Numbered from the stretch's first letter, positions 20,847 through 31,669 are shown. The stretch: DNA of 64,000 bases from Scolanthus callimorphus (GCA_033964015.1 CM066924.1:5128251-5192250), one strand, 5' to 3'. Translations and numbers: made by a program. The notes: generated from the sequence alone by a model not told the origin.

Positions 20847-23800
20847 GTGGGTTTAGTTTTTGAATAACGATTCCATTTTGTTTATAAAAATGATCTATTT
20901 AAAGTAGCCAGAAAGAATCACAGAGGTGAGTTCTTGTTTTCTTTCTTTGCAAAAGAACAGCTCAAAACGGACTATAGGCCCTTGCTGGACCATGGTTAAG
21001 GCCACCATGGTTAAGGCCACTGTCTTGGTGTTAAATCTGAGATGTTTATCCTCGGATGAAAGTATTCAAACAGTATTCAAACATTTAATGCTTTTTTTCC
21101 AGATTCCAGCTCACATATTCCATTTCTTTATTTAATCTCTAATCGAACTTCACCAGAGGAGTAGGTGGGGTGGCCCGAGTCACTTTGTTTGCTTCTCGAT
21201 TAGCGCCACGACAGTTATTTCAACACGTCTTCGAGTCCGGACGAAAGAGTCAGTGGCTCGTAGTTCAACGGTTTGCGCAAGGCCTATGTGAGGTCTATCT
21301 TTCAGTTGCTTTCAAAAAGTTCTCCTCAAGTCTAGTTGGAACCATTAGTTTACTAGTTCTGTATATTGATACAGACCTAGCACTTCCAAAGCGAAGCACA
21401 AATTTTCTGAAATCCAGCTTCTCCTATAATGGCGCCATGTTATGGAATTCCCTTTCAAAGGAGGCCAAGATGGCTAAATCGCTATCTGCTTTTAAGCGTC
21501 TGATAAATAGGGATGTCGCTGCTGGGCTATGCTAGGTTAAAATTTGCAAACCATATATTCATATTTAGTCACACGCCCCACATGGAAATCAGCGTCTGTT
21601 TTCTTTTTAACTTTTGTAAATAGACAGTTGTTGTGGCCAGCGTGCCTAAATAAAGATGGATGTATGTATTTATGTACTATTGGCACTTCATAATCACTCC
21701 AAAACGTCGCTTTCTGTGCGATCTATGCTTGATTGAGTTTGTGATTAACTAGACAGTAGAGGGAACGAGCATAGTGATCGGAAGGGAGTTAATCCCTTGT
21801 TTTAACAAAGACACATTCAGAAATAGCTGAGATTAGTTGTTTAACAAATATTCATTTCTTTTATCACGTCAAGCTGCTGAGGAGCAAGCCGTTTCTATCA
21901 CTGCCAATGCGGAAAATCCGGAGTCAGATCCGAACGCCAGCCCAGCAGATCCAAATGGTATGTATAGCATAAGGCACACTCTGTTCAAACGCTCTCAGGG
22001 GCGTAGCCAGGATTTGAGTAAAGAAGGGTACACCTTTAAAAATGTATGGTGCCCTTTTCAAGCTTTCCGATTTTTTATAAATGTTTACTGTATTTTTCTT
22101 CCAAAAAGGAGGGGGGAGGGGGGGGGATCACAGGCATCACAGGATCCCACTAGCTACGCCCAAGGGCGGCCTTTTAAAAACAATCAAAATTATATATCGA
22201 AGTGAGTTTACTATTGAGCACCACTTTTTGCTGTTAAATATCGAGATGAGTACTGGAGGCCTGATGTTGTTCATTTAGTCAGATTCCAGGTCCATTCCTC
22301 AATTTCTAAACAGCTGATCTTACCTCACGGTACACAATTTTCGTCCGAATTTTCGTAGTTTCAGGATTTAATCATCGTAGTGCCCTTTAGAGCTTGTGTT
22401 ATTGTTTTGAATGGTTGATGCTGCATTTTGTAAAAGAAATATCTCACGGAGTTGGATGTTAAATATTTAAACTCTATGAAATACTTAATCTGGTAAAAAC
22501 CAAATTAAGCTAAAAAAGGTAAATATATTTTCTCACTTCAAGCTGTTGAGGAGCCAGCCGTTGCCAATGCGGAAAATCCGGAGTCAGATCTGTACGCCAG
22601 CTCAGATCTGGATGGTATGTATGACAAATGTCTCGCGCTAGTTTTACAACTTTCTCTCGTATAAGCAAGGGAAGTTATGAAGCAGCATGGGTGACTAGGA
22701 TCTACTGTTATAGCTCTAGAATGCGTAATAATATATTAGCCCCGATATTAGCAAACAAATAGAAACATATGAACGATACAAAGCAATGAACCATGCGATT
22801 TTCCTAATTCTGCGAACTCCCACCTGACATTTCCGAATGCCGAACTGCGTTTCAAACCGTTCAGTCAAGACCACGCATGCTTTTTGAGTTTGGTTTGCAG
22901 GGTTCCAAATTGCGAATGTTTTTTTTATTTTCAAGTGACATTGAAGAAACTCAATAACACAAGTAAAGTTTGCCCGTTCACACTGCAAAAGGTTTTGGCG
23001 CAAATAGACTTGAACTGCTGGACAACGTGCCTAATGATAAATAGATGAGCTCATTCATGATGCAATGCAACCAGTGCTTGCTCTAAAATAGCCTGTAATA
23101 TGATTTTTGTTGCACCAATTGCTCCAAACAGATTCTAAAAAAAATATTGCCTGAGGTCTGCGGTAAGGTATCGTTTCTCGCTTGTTTGGTAGTATATACT
23201 ACTCTGATGATTGAGTATGTATTTCAGTATGGCTACCCTATAAACAAATTTCGATGAAATTTGCGCATTTAAAGATAAAGACAACGCAAAATTTTTCCGC
23301 TTTGATCGCGACCAACCATTTGGAACTCCCTGTGGCCGCTTCCTGAAAGGTTGGATAAAGTTATCCTTGGATAAACGTCATTTGTTGTATAGAATTTGTG
23401 GAGGATTTATCGGTTCGATAAGCGTTTATCTACAGACCTTCTAGGAACCGGTCCCTGGTGACTAAGTTTAGGTCTGCGGTAGGGTATACCGGGGATCTAT
23501 GGCAGGGTATAAAAAACGAGAATTTTTGGTCTCTGATAGGGTTAGGTTTTTGAGACCTCGACGGTACACTAGTCGGCAAGTTGTCTTGACTCTCTGAAGA
23601 CACAAAACTAATTGTTATTTTCCGTCAACAGAATCGAACGAAGATATTGACGTGACTCTTGGTAAGTAGTCAACTACTTATAGCCTACTAATAGTTCAAC
23701 CAATCAGAACGCAAGCATTGACAATAGATCACTAATGTGATTTAACTAATAGGTATCGTAGAAATGTTTCAACGTTTTCCACCAATAATGACTGCTAACG

Positions 23801-24843
23801 AAATGATTATTACAGTTTTCAGAACTCTTATAGCAATAACGGTGTTGTTTTGGAAGCAAAGATCAATTAGTAATATAGGGTATCTTTTATTAAGGTAACG
23901 AATTATTTGAGCCACGCCATGTTTGGTATCTTTTAGGGGTGAAACTGAACATTTCCGACGATCACCCCCCGGGAGTCTCCATATTGACAGAAAAAACATC
24001 AGCCCGTACGAAAATTTAAAAAACAGCTACAATACAAAAATCGCGTATAAGAACCTGGGTTTTAAGAACCTGTTAGGCTAAAATGTTCCTTTTAATATAA
24101 GCCCCCTCCACATAAGAACCTATTAAGGCTAAAATTGTAAGTTAGGTTCTTATCAGTGGAGTTGCTGTAAAGGTGTATACAGTAGGTAGAAACTGCTGAA
24201 TTGGAAGATTATCATCTGATTACTTGACTTGACCTAACAAATTTTATTCTTGCAAGCATAAATACTGTGTTGATTGTCTATTGTGTTTACCATTCAAATA
24301 ATACCTCAAAAGTTTATGTATAAAAAGAAATTCATATGGAAATTTAAGAGCCTATTTTTAAGAACCCAAGTAGCCTAAATTTGCTTTCAGTACCATTTAT
24401 ATAAGAGCCATATAAGAGCCTGTTTAGGCTAAATTAAAAATTCCAGGTTCTTATACGCGGGTTTTTACTGTATAACAACAAAAGTGGGAACTATCCTATC
24501 TCGCAAAAATATCTCAATTATAACCGGCACTTTGGCTTTGATGCAGAGACACCCGCTGGAAAGCCGAAGGGAAAGAAGAAGCCGAAACATGCCCCTGCTA
24601 TGTCTTCAAGCCAGTCTGCAAGGTCACCCGTGGCTGCAAGAATGCATCTACAGGCGCGTGTTTATGCACCCTCTGTATTGCTACGTCCGCCACCTTCGAT
24701 GCATCTTCGGTTGCCACTATCACTTCAAGGCCCTTAAAAAGAGATGCAAGAAAATCCGTCATCGTCTCCGCAGAATACGATGCCTTAGACGTCTTCCCAG
24801 GAATGTTGCGAAAACATGCAAGAAGTGGTGCCTTGGTGATTAA
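20711..24843 (+). CDS. Secreted cysteine-rich cationic peptide precursor, host-defence-like (five-exon model)
   Basis: Model: exon 1c 20711-20846 (or 1b, 1a), exon 2 21874-21957, exon 3 22543-22614, exon 4 23632-23661, terminal exon from 24547. Every internal junction is GT-AG and phase 1, so the frame holds through exon 4. Exon 1 gives a 19-residue signal peptide and acidic start; exons 2-4 encode an acidic, Asp/Glu/Asn/Pro-rich spacer. The last exon encodes many cysteines and a basic tail. Signal peptide, acidic propiece and cationic cysteine-rich end are the layout of antimicrobial-peptide precursors; an unrelated cysteine-rich secreted peptide (including a venom-type one) is not excluded. 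In the terminal exon, the early cysteines and the basic tail lie in different frames (see 24547-24895), so the displayed copy is interrupted. Poly(A) signal at 25171. Specific family not recognised. Confidence 0.6.
21365..21675 (+). mobile_element. LINE 3-prime fragment in intron 1 of the peptide gene
   Basis: The frame reads LKSSFSYNGAMLWNSLSKEA then KSLSAFKRLI, the usual region downstream of the reverse-transcriptase domain in CR1/L2-like LINEs of marine invertebrates. It ends with a short tail TAAATAAAGATGGATGTATG. Strongly 5-prime truncated. Confidence 0.7.
21874..21957 (+). CDS. Propeptide exon 2
   Basis: 84 nt, phase 1 at both ends (acceptor CGTCAAG, donor G|GTATGT). Encodes an acidic piece containing AENPESDPNASPADPN. 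Paralogous to exon 3. Confidence 0.7.
21998..22160. mobile_element. Short MITE with GGGCGTAGC ends
   Basis: Begins GGGGCGTAGCCAGGATTTG and ends AGCTACGCCCAAG, with a G-rich tract between. Inserted in intron 2 of the peptide gene. Confidence 0.65.
22543..22614 (+). CDS. Propeptide exon 3 (duplicate of exon 2)
   Basis: 72 nt, phase 1 at both ends (acceptor CTTCAAG, donor G|GTATGT). Encodes VEEPAVANAENPESDLY..; the shared GCCAATGCGGAAAATCCGGA with exon 2 shows exon duplication. Confidence 0.7.
22700..23330. other. Intron 3 of the peptide gene, nothing recognised
   Basis: The minus-strand open frame at 22716-23003 has no recognised motif and an unusual Leu/Tyr-rich tail. I do not support it as a gene. 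Confidence 0.4.
23334..23456. mobile_element. MITE copy related to 6148-6279
   Basis: GCTTCCTGAAAGGTTGGATAAAG at the left and ACCTTCTAGGAACCGGTCCC at the right, with the same internal TTATCC/GGATAA motifs. Lies in intron 3 of the peptide gene. Confidence 0.8.
23632..23661 (+). CDS. Propeptide micro-exon 4
   Basis: 30 nt, phase 1 at both ends, acceptor GTCAACAG and consensus donor G|GTAAGT. Encodes ESNEDIDVTL, continuing the acidic spacer. Confidence 0.6.
24029..24472. mobile_element. ~440-bp MITE with TACAGTAAAAACCCGCGTAT-type ends
   Basis: The left end TACAATACAAAAATCGCGTA and right end ATACGCGGGTTTTTACTGTA are inverted. Several AAGAACCT.TTAGGCTAAAAT motifs are repeated inside. Related to the element at 47941-48402. 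Lies in intron 4 of the peptide gene. Confidence 0.75.
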
Positions 24844-24895
24844 GAGAACAATGGGAGTAAGACACGGAATGGAAAACGGATCGGGAATTTGCTGA
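24547..24895 (+). CDS. Terminal exon: cysteine-rich / cationic, frames disagree
   Basis: Two adjacent acceptors (CAG|AG) start the exon at 24547 or 24549. In the incoming phase, 24549 gives an acidic start, then a cysteine cluster C-x-C-x6-C-x5-C-x7-C-x-C-x2-C (contains CYVFKPVC), then a low-complexity frame to TGA at 24893. The frame ending at TAA 24841-24843 instead carries CYVRHLRC and a tail of about 55 residues with 7 Cys and about 19 Lys/Arg. The related CYV-x4-C motifs lying in two frames suggest one missing base around 24655-24690. The third frame (start 24547) gives GKPKGKKKPK and stops at 24735. Confidence 0.5.
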
Positions 24896-25170
24896 ATTAT
24901 ACGTTTATTTTTAGTTAGCTTTTGTTATCGGCTTTAAATTTTTTTTTACAGTGCATATAACACGGCTCAAATGGGTTCAACATAATGTTACGAGAGAGAC
25001 ATATTTTAGTTGTCAAAAAAATCGTGTTATAGGCACTTTAATTTAGTTTACATTTTGACATACCTTCAATGTTGAATTGTAAAAGATATTTCAAGTGGCA
25101 TTTCAGTCCATTATTGTTCTGTATGCGATTATGATTGATGATTTCTTCCTTGTAGTCTTTTTACCTTTCT

Positions 25171-25176
25171 AATAAA
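25171..25176 (+). terminator. Poly(A) signal of the peptide gene
   Basis: AATAAA lies 328 bp after the stop at 24843 and is followed by TTGACGAGCATTATAACCCC. It is the first canonical hexamer downstream of the terminal exon. Confidence 0.55.
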
Positions 25177-25421
25177 CTTGACGAGCATTATAACCCCTGT
25201 TATCCCGTCTTCTCTTGTTTAGTATTAACAACACAAATTACAATCTTAGACGAGATAGGCACTTTAGAAACACCTTTATAATTGCCGTATTCACACTGGA
25301 GACGGAAAACTCGTCTGAGACGACTTTCTCGTCAGGAAAAGTTCCTGCTTGATGTCAATTCTGCTCAGAGACACTTGCTTGTTATCTGTCCAGACTTCCT
25401 CCTTCAAAAAAATTGTTTTCA

Positions 25422-26148
25422 CATCATTACTGGGAGTGAATTATGTGGAAAATTTTTGTTGATTGTGCATAGAAAAATATGGCAAATTGTGCCAGAAATT
25501 AATAATATTTATGGGGCGTGAAAAATTATCTAAAGGTGCAGCATTTGCTGGAAGATGCCAATTTCCTTGGGAGGGGGGACTCCCATATTTTGGGGCGGGG
25601 TGTCCATCTGGAACTTTCGATTTACCCCAAAGGATACCAAAAAGGGTGTGACTTAGTTGATTTTGACCCCTAAAGGGAACCAACAAGCTAGCTTGAATTT
25701 CAGACATATTTTACCTTATGTAATTTTCTCTCGTATTTTTACAAGGGAAAATATGTCTGAAATTAAGGCTACTAACAAGTATGATATTGATAAAACCATT
25801 GTTGATTTATTTGCTAGAATGGACCCCTAACAGGCACCTTTCCGGAAAATATTGCAAGTTTTCAAATTGTACCCCCTAAAAGGTACCAGAGGCCTGATTT
25901 AAACCCTAAAAGGTACGACGAGCACCCCCACCCGAAAAATAGGGGAGTCCCCTCTGGGAACTGTGCCTCAACCCTAAAGAAATTGCAACATAAGTTTTAT
26001 TGTGTGATTCCAGAAATTATCCATACCCCTCCCACGGAACTGGTTTGAGATGTGAGCCCCCACCTCTGGAATTTCCTGTGAAAAATACAGTGATGATATG
26101 AGACACCATTGGCTTGGGTAATTAAACCAATCAGGAATGAGCAAACCC
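25422..26148. repeat. ~700-bp repeat, inverted partner of 7032-7728
   Basis: Reverse complement of 7032-7728 over nearly its full length, beginning CATCATTACTGGGAGTGAAT. It starts about 250 bp after the poly(A) signal of the peptide gene. Confidence 0.85.
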
Positions 26149-26763
26149 AGAGTGATCTGTGATCCACTCTAAGTTTGTAGCGGTATTGGCTCTCATAAAT
26201 TTATTTACATGCATATACATGAAGTCAGTCTGGAAAAAAGTCCAGAGGCTTGCACACGTTCATTTTGGTTGCTGACCAGACACGAACAACATTCGATTCC
26301 ATACCGGTCTCACATAAACAGAATCACAAAAGGTGATGATTACATGAGACCAATATCAACTCAGAGTGATCTCAGTAAATACTGGTCTCATGTAATCACT
26401 ATTATTACATGATTGACACGGTTTCCATTGTGTTTTTTAGGTCTCCAACTAAAGTACATACCTCGCAAGTAACTTAAAGCCGGGAAGGGATTTGAAATTC
26501 TCTAGGGAAGAGAGGGGCTGATGAAAAGAATTGAATAACTGTAAGTGGAACATCCCGGGTATATACAGAGTTAAATACCTCATTAAATAAACATTAGGTA
26601 TTTAACTCAGTTAAATACATGGACATTCTACTTACCGCTACACAATCTAGTCACCCCCCAAACTCTTTTCCTAGTGAATTCAAATCCATACACTTATCCC
26701 GAGAAGAAAACTCCAATAATCTCAGTTTATGCATATATATGACTATCTGTCTAATTGTTAAAT

Positions 26764-26890
26764 AGAGCGGATTTCATATGACTGTAGTGAGACCAATCGC
26801 AACGTGATTACAGCAATTCTGAATAAAACCTATAGGTGTAATTACAAAGTAATTGCGAATAACTCACGAAAGTCATCTGAAATCCGCTCT
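26764..26890. mobile_element. MITE with AGAGCGGATTTCATATGACT ends, copy 2
   Basis: Near-identical to 13787-13912, in the same position within the duplicated segment, so it predates the segmental duplication. Confidence 0.85.
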
Positions 26891-27485
26891 ATTTGCTCCT
26901 GCAGCGGAATTTTGAATTTTTAATATTGACTTTGAAGCTAGTTTGAATATTTACAAATTTAGTTTGAATATTTGAGAACTTAGTTTGAATATGAATAATC
27001 AGAATATTGCTAGTTTGAATTTGAATAATGGAGGATTGGAAAATTCCAATCAATTAAAAGTTTTTTGAACCTTGTCTGTCAACCTATGATACCTAACTGA
27101 TTTAACATTCACTTCATTCAATACTTAACAAAAATTTCGGCGCGCTTGGCGCGCATAAAGAATGGCATCTAATATAGTCTTTGTGAACCTGCACAACGGA
27201 GACACTACCCTCGCGCCGTTTACAACAAACTCTTCCAAAAATACTTGCAGTAATAGGCCTGACGGGCAGTCACACTATGTCCGAAAGAAGACCCCTTAGG
27301 TAAGCGTGAGTTCGATGAGCATTACAAGCATAGAAAATCGTCATTTGGGCCGCGCTTCACGCAAATAAGAAAATATAATTTCGTCATTTGCTGCGCGCAG
27401 TTGTTCATCTCTCCCTTTCTCGGAGGTTAGATGAAAATGCGTTTATCAAAATTTGTAGAAATGTCTTTATGTCAGATAGGAGGAG

Positions 27486-27883
27486 GTAAAGTAACCGTGC
27501 TTATATAGCGCTTATCCTCGCGGCTCAAAGCGCTTTACATTAACGGATAACTCATCCTATAGAACCAGCTTTATAAACATGAGTGTGTGTTAGCATTGTG
27601 AGTTCTGCGACACTGAGGTTGGGCAACTTCCGACGGTCCTCGTGGTTCTTTAACGTCCCTCTGGTTCCGGTTAGTGTAGTGTATGTGAGAGACGGGACCT
27701 ACGGTTTAACGTCCTTATCCGAGAAGACGCGAAGGTCTAACCATTTTCAGATGTTAGAGCAAAGGCAGCACCTTCTCCTCAATTATTAGAAAAGACCCTT
27801 AGTGTTGGCCCGGCCAGGGTTTGAACTCCCAACCTCCCGAACATAAGCCCGGCGCTCTACCACTGCGCTAACCGGTCGTCCAG
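27486..27883 (-). mobile_element. tRNA-headed SINE, copy 1
   Basis: On the minus strand the head starts near 27883 with GACCGGTTAGCGCAGTGGTA, a good A box, followed by GGGAGTTCAAACCC as B box. A central domain with GATAAGGACGTTAAACCGTA and a tail GCGCTATATAAGCACGGTTA follow. The copy at 42173-42660 has the same order. The head is RNA polymerase III promoter-like but carries no full cloverleaf, so it is not a tRNA gene. Confidence 0.85.
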
Positions 27884-28455
27884 CCTACTTGCTTGGTTTC
27901 CTGGCCCATAGAGTGTGTTCAAGCAGGTAAACCTGAAAATACAGATGAAATCGTTTACATTGTTATCTTAGAGAACAACCAACGAGCGCAAAATACCTGA
28001 ACCTTGCCTTCAGTTACTCCAGCTTGAAGCAGTTCCGATCCATGTTGTTGCTCAGCGTTATGCAAATTGACTAGTAGCAGCCAGTGCGTGGTACAAACGA
28101 AAATACCGTTTGAATGAGTCGCGCTTTTACAAAAAGCCACTCGATTGACTGGCCTGGCTGTTTTGTACGAAAACAATAGACATAATTCGTGTTCTGCTAA
28201 CAAATGAATGCACTCAAGCTGTATATTTTTTGTTCGGACCTTGGTCAATCATGGTTGAATAAAACCTGTCATTCATTTCTCTGGGGGACGTACTTCTATG
28301 AAAACAGCTAAATAACTAACAGTAGTTCCTATCGGAATGCGCTACCCTTTTCAATTGTAAACTACACTCCTTGTCAAAACTTTGAAATTCAACGAGAAGA
28401 ATGCATTTCATTTGTTCCTGTTTTCTGAAAACCTTGCCAATCCTGTAATAAGCCA

Positions 28456-28550
28456 GTAATTACCTCGATTCTCGGCAATAACCCAAATACATCCCGCGGG
28501 CCTACGGCCCTTGGGATGTATTTGGGTTAGTGCCTCGAATCTCGGTAATT
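28456..28550. repeat. ~95-bp palindromic element
   Basis: Arms GTAATTACCTCGATTCTCGG and AACCCAAATACATCCC close on GCGGGCCTACGGCCC. Same outer arms as 14599-14698 but different inner arms. Confidence 0.75.
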
Positions 28551-28559
28551 AACTCTTAC

Positions 28560-29500
28560 TTACAATCCTATTGAACTTAGCACAAAAGGTGCAAAAGGCT
28601 CATTGGTGAGAAATGTTGAGACCTGACAGCCATGCCGCACCTCCTGGGACTTTTCAGCAGGGAACATTGTTGTTTGGCAAAAACACAGCAATTTTCCATC
28701 CACTAAACTCAGCTTTGAATATTCATTTTATTCTTTTTTGTGTGTGTGTATGAGTTATTGTGTGAATCAGAGCAAGCTGAAGGACACAGGCAAAACATAA
28801 CTTAAGTTATTTCTGACTGGCGAGCTATTTGTATTGCTGTATCGAGAATTAAATCAGGCCTCAACTGTAATTTCCTAGATAGTTTTTAACTAGAGTTCCA
28901 ATACAATTATCTTATCTGTAGCGCCTTTCAGGGCTCCGAATTCACAACAGTAGGAGCCCCCCACTGTTTATAGGATTGAGGCAGCGCTTTCCCTGATCTA
29001 TCTATTTTTAGAATAGAGTTGCTAGGTTAATTATTTGTTTGCTGGTAACGCTAGAGAGCATACATAGATTAAGATGAAATTAGAACAATTAAGGTATTCA
29101 CATGTAAATTTTAATTGTGCTGTGAAGCGTTCTAAAAATAGATCGGTCAGGGAGATGGAAGCTCTGCTCATGGGCTCCTGGTATACTCGGTCATTCCTAC
29201 AGACTTATAATAAAACATTCTGTCGACTCATTGAGCTTGAGATCTCTGATGAAATTTCTCTCGCTCGTGAATATTTCTCTCGGCGTCCACGTTCAATCAC
29301 AGTTGTTATATAGCGAGTGCTAACTCCAACCGAGTGCGCGTTCTTATTGGCTAAATCAGGTCACGTGGTGAAGTACAAATCAAATATTCCCCCATCAGTC
29401 AATATTTGGAAAAATTATTGACTGGTTGGGGAATATTGCTTTCACGCGTCGCGTTTGAGAGCGAGAAAAAATAGTAGTATATTTAATTTTCTGCTATATA
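28560..29500. other. Intergenic, no supported gene
   Basis: A 79-residue plus-strand frame at 29074-29313 has no recognised motif. I see no splice or promoter context for it and do not call it. No tandem repeat is visible. Confidence 0.4.
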
Positions 29501-29505
29501 ACAAA

Positions 29506-29568
29506 ACACTTAATGACTACTCCTCGGGAAACACAGTTTTGTTTCCCTCGGGAGCAGTCGTTAAGTGT
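29506..29568. repeat. 63-bp hairpin
   Basis: ACACTTAATGACTACTCCTC-GGGAAAC and its near-complement close on ACAGTTTT. Common-looking interspersed foldback end. Confidence 0.7.
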
Positions 29569-29628
29569 ATATTGTCCACTCCTCGTGTATGGTGCGTGAC
29601 CTATGAGTAGCTCTCGTGACAAACATCT

Positions 29629-30263
29629 ATTACCTTATTGGTACTAATTATCGCGGGCACTTAATTTCGCGAAAAAAAGGTCGGCATATTTCGCGGGTCT
29701 TTATTTTCGCGATTTGGGTGCAACATTATTTTCTCAGCAAATTAATATTCGCGAAAATGAAAAAAATATAATTTTATTTCGAGAATTGTATTTTATTTTA
29801 TACTTCTTATTGCTGAAAATCATCAACTCATAACAAAACCAAACTATAGAAACCGCTTTGTGTACCATAGCATAACCATTAGGACATTATCACCTTCTGC
29901 TTAACGTTTTTGCAATTGCATAATACATATTTTTAGAATTTTAGAATTATTGTAACGTTCAGTATGTTTTTTATTGAATGAAATTGTTGTTGCTGTTGCT
30001 GTTGCTGTTGTTGTTGCTGTTGCTGCTGCTGCTGCTGCTGTTATTGTTGTGTTATTGTTGTTGTTGTTGTTGTTGTTGTTGTTATTATTATATATTTACA
30101 TTGCAGTCGTTAATTCTTCATAAAAAATGAAAAACAAGAAATATAGGTATTAAATTTCGCGACATTCAAGTTCGCGGGAATTGTTTTTCTCGTCGCTTTA
30201 AGTTCGCGATTTTTTTTAATCGCGAGATAAAAGCGACGCAAAAATTAGTACCAATAAGGTAAT
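29629..30263. mobile_element. 635-bp MITE with perfect 21-bp ends and internal CTG/TTG repeat
   Basis: The left end ATTACCTTATTGGTACTAAT(T) is exactly complementary to the right end. TCGCGAAA/TTTCGCG motifs lie just inside both ends. The centre holds a trinucleotide tract of TTG, CTG and TTA units at 29983-30090. Confidence 0.9.
29983..30090. repeat. TTG/CTG trinucleotide microsatellite
   Basis: About 36 consecutive triplets, mostly TTG with a run of six CTG. Lies in the middle of the MITE, outside any gene. Confidence 0.95.
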
Positions 30264-30753
30264 TGATGACATTGATCATTCATGAAAATGGCATTGATCA
30301 TTCTTTGCTCATCAATATGGGAACACTAACAATATTGATAATTGATAGCTGCTATTAATTTGCATGTCATGCACAGAATCAAACTATATCTATTAGAAGA
30401 GTACGAGAGCACTAGAACTATAACCTATGCATGTCGACTAATTAATTACACAAACCTTTAACTCTAACTGAGAAAGTGCAGACATTTTGAAATAGACTGT
30501 TTCCTCGTCCAACATGTCCTGCTAGCCGGCTCTGCTGTCAGGTTTTTCGGAAATATTTGTTTTCGGGTTTCAGGACTGCTTTGGCTTGCAAAAAAAACTT
30601 CCAAGCTCCTCCCCTTTTATTGTGTTTTCGCGCGCCACAGCAATCCTGAAATTCCAAAACAAACATTTCTCATTAACCAACATCAAAGTTAGCCTGATGA
30701 TCTGTTCATACTCTTGCAGATTAACATCAGACCAGTGATAGCGCACGCATTAA

Positions 30754-30881
30754 TATATAGATTTAGCCACTGGCTAAAAGCGGAGCTCCCAGTTGGATGC
30801 ATATACATTTTTTTTTTGTTCCTTTTTCTCCTGCATGTAGCTATGGGGCTCCGGTCGCGGGCGCCTTCGGCTACAAATATC
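30754..30881 (+). mobile_element. Helentron-like element, solo-ends form
   Basis: The 5-prime end TATATAGATTTAGCCACTGG...GGAGCTCCC is joined directly to the 3-prime block TTGGATGCATATACA...TGTAGCTATGGGGCTCCG and the start of the GGGCGCCTTCGG hairpin. The body and tandem array of copy B (32965-34494) are absent. Such deletion forms are expected for replicating end-only elements. Confidence 0.65.
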
Positions 30882-30899
30882 CTATATTATGCTTCCACC

Positions 30900-31660
30900 A
30901 AATATAAAAAAGGAATTTAGATTAGATTTAATAGACATCGCTATCAATACAGATACCAATAAAGCTTGAAAAAAGAACAAGAGCAACGAGAGAATCGACC
31001 CAAGGCCAATTTAGAAACATATATGCACGAAAGTACTGCCACAGATCTAGCTTCTTCCCGTACTGTTAACAGAATGGAACAATCCCGAGCATATACGAAA
31101 TGCAAACTCGGCAAAGAGCTTTCAGACACTCTCAAGTTTCTTCACGCCAGGGACGGCGGAAAGGTTTTGAAACTTGGGGGGGGGGGGGGGCTCATTAGCA
31201 GGATTGTATGGCTGAGCAGGATTGTATGGCTGAGTTTAGTTTAGGATTGCAGTGCTGAGTTTAGTGAAAATGTATGAAAATTGGGGGGGGTAATGGGGGG
31301 GGGGGGGGGGGGGGAGGCGAAAGCCCCCCTAGTCCCCAGGTTCCGTCGTCCCTGCACGCTGTGTCATAATCCAAATGAGAAGTTTGAAAACTGCAGCCTG
31401 GTAAAAATGAAATATGACAGTTCGCAATCCATTTCCATCCGCTCGATAACATTAGAAAATTATCCAAATTTGTACTGAAAGGTTATTTGAAAAATCTAGA
31501 GGATTATGTTGATAATTTCTTGTTAATTTAACTGCATTTAGGCTATCTAAACTAACCCCAAAATCGAGACACTAACCCTTTAAACGGGCTTTAAATTACT
31601 AATAAACATGAAACATTCCTGCTGGCTAGAGTCGGAATTCTTGCAGACCCCAAGTCTGCG
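30900..31660. other. G-rich low-complexity region, no supported gene
   Basis: Contains long G runs at 31177-31190 and 31284-31314. Open frames crossing them are driven by homopolymer sequence and are not supported. Confidence 0.5.
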
Positions 31661-31669
31661 AACGATTTA

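Larger units (their letters stand above)
19257..20898 (+). repeat. Three tandem promoter + signal-peptide-exon units
   Basis: Units at 19257-19785, 19786-20341 and 20342-20898 are nearly identical. Each holds, in order: an AT-rich start (TTTTCATTAGTTTATATTTC), a block ending in a long hairpin, an octamer-like ATGCTAAT, a TATA-like CATAAATA, two copies of AAGTGAAGATTAA in the presumed 5-prime UTR, an ATG, a 136-nt coding stretch and a splice donor. Unit 1 lacks the centre of the hairpin and has a damaged donor. Because promoter, leader and donor are all repeated, the units can act as alternative first exons of the downstream gene. Their near identity points to recent duplication or gene conversion. 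Confidence 0.9.
26401..28450. repeat. Segmental duplication, copy B (partner 12247-14570)
   Basis: Collinear with copy A in three blocks (see 12247-14570), interrupted by 26904-27485 unique sequence and a SINE at 27486-27883. Confidence 0.75.

Noticed and set aside
22716..23003. 95-codon minus-strand ORF inside intron 3 of the peptide gene
   Set aside because: No motif, and position within an intron rich in repeats.
24484..24546. Upstream extension of the cationic frame from a GTG
   Set aside because: Eukaryotic initiation at GTG is unlikely and the stretch is intron sequence ending in the acceptor CAG.
27808..27883. tRNA gene on the minus strand
   Set aside because: A and B boxes are present but no full cloverleaf, and the sequence is the head of a SINE with a second copy at 42173.
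29074..29313. 79-codon plus-strand ORF
   Set aside because: No recognisable motif, no splice or promoter context, length within chance expectation.
31261..31478. ORFs crossing the G-run region on both strands
   Set aside because: Poly-Pro/poly-Gly reading through homopolymers; no supporting context.
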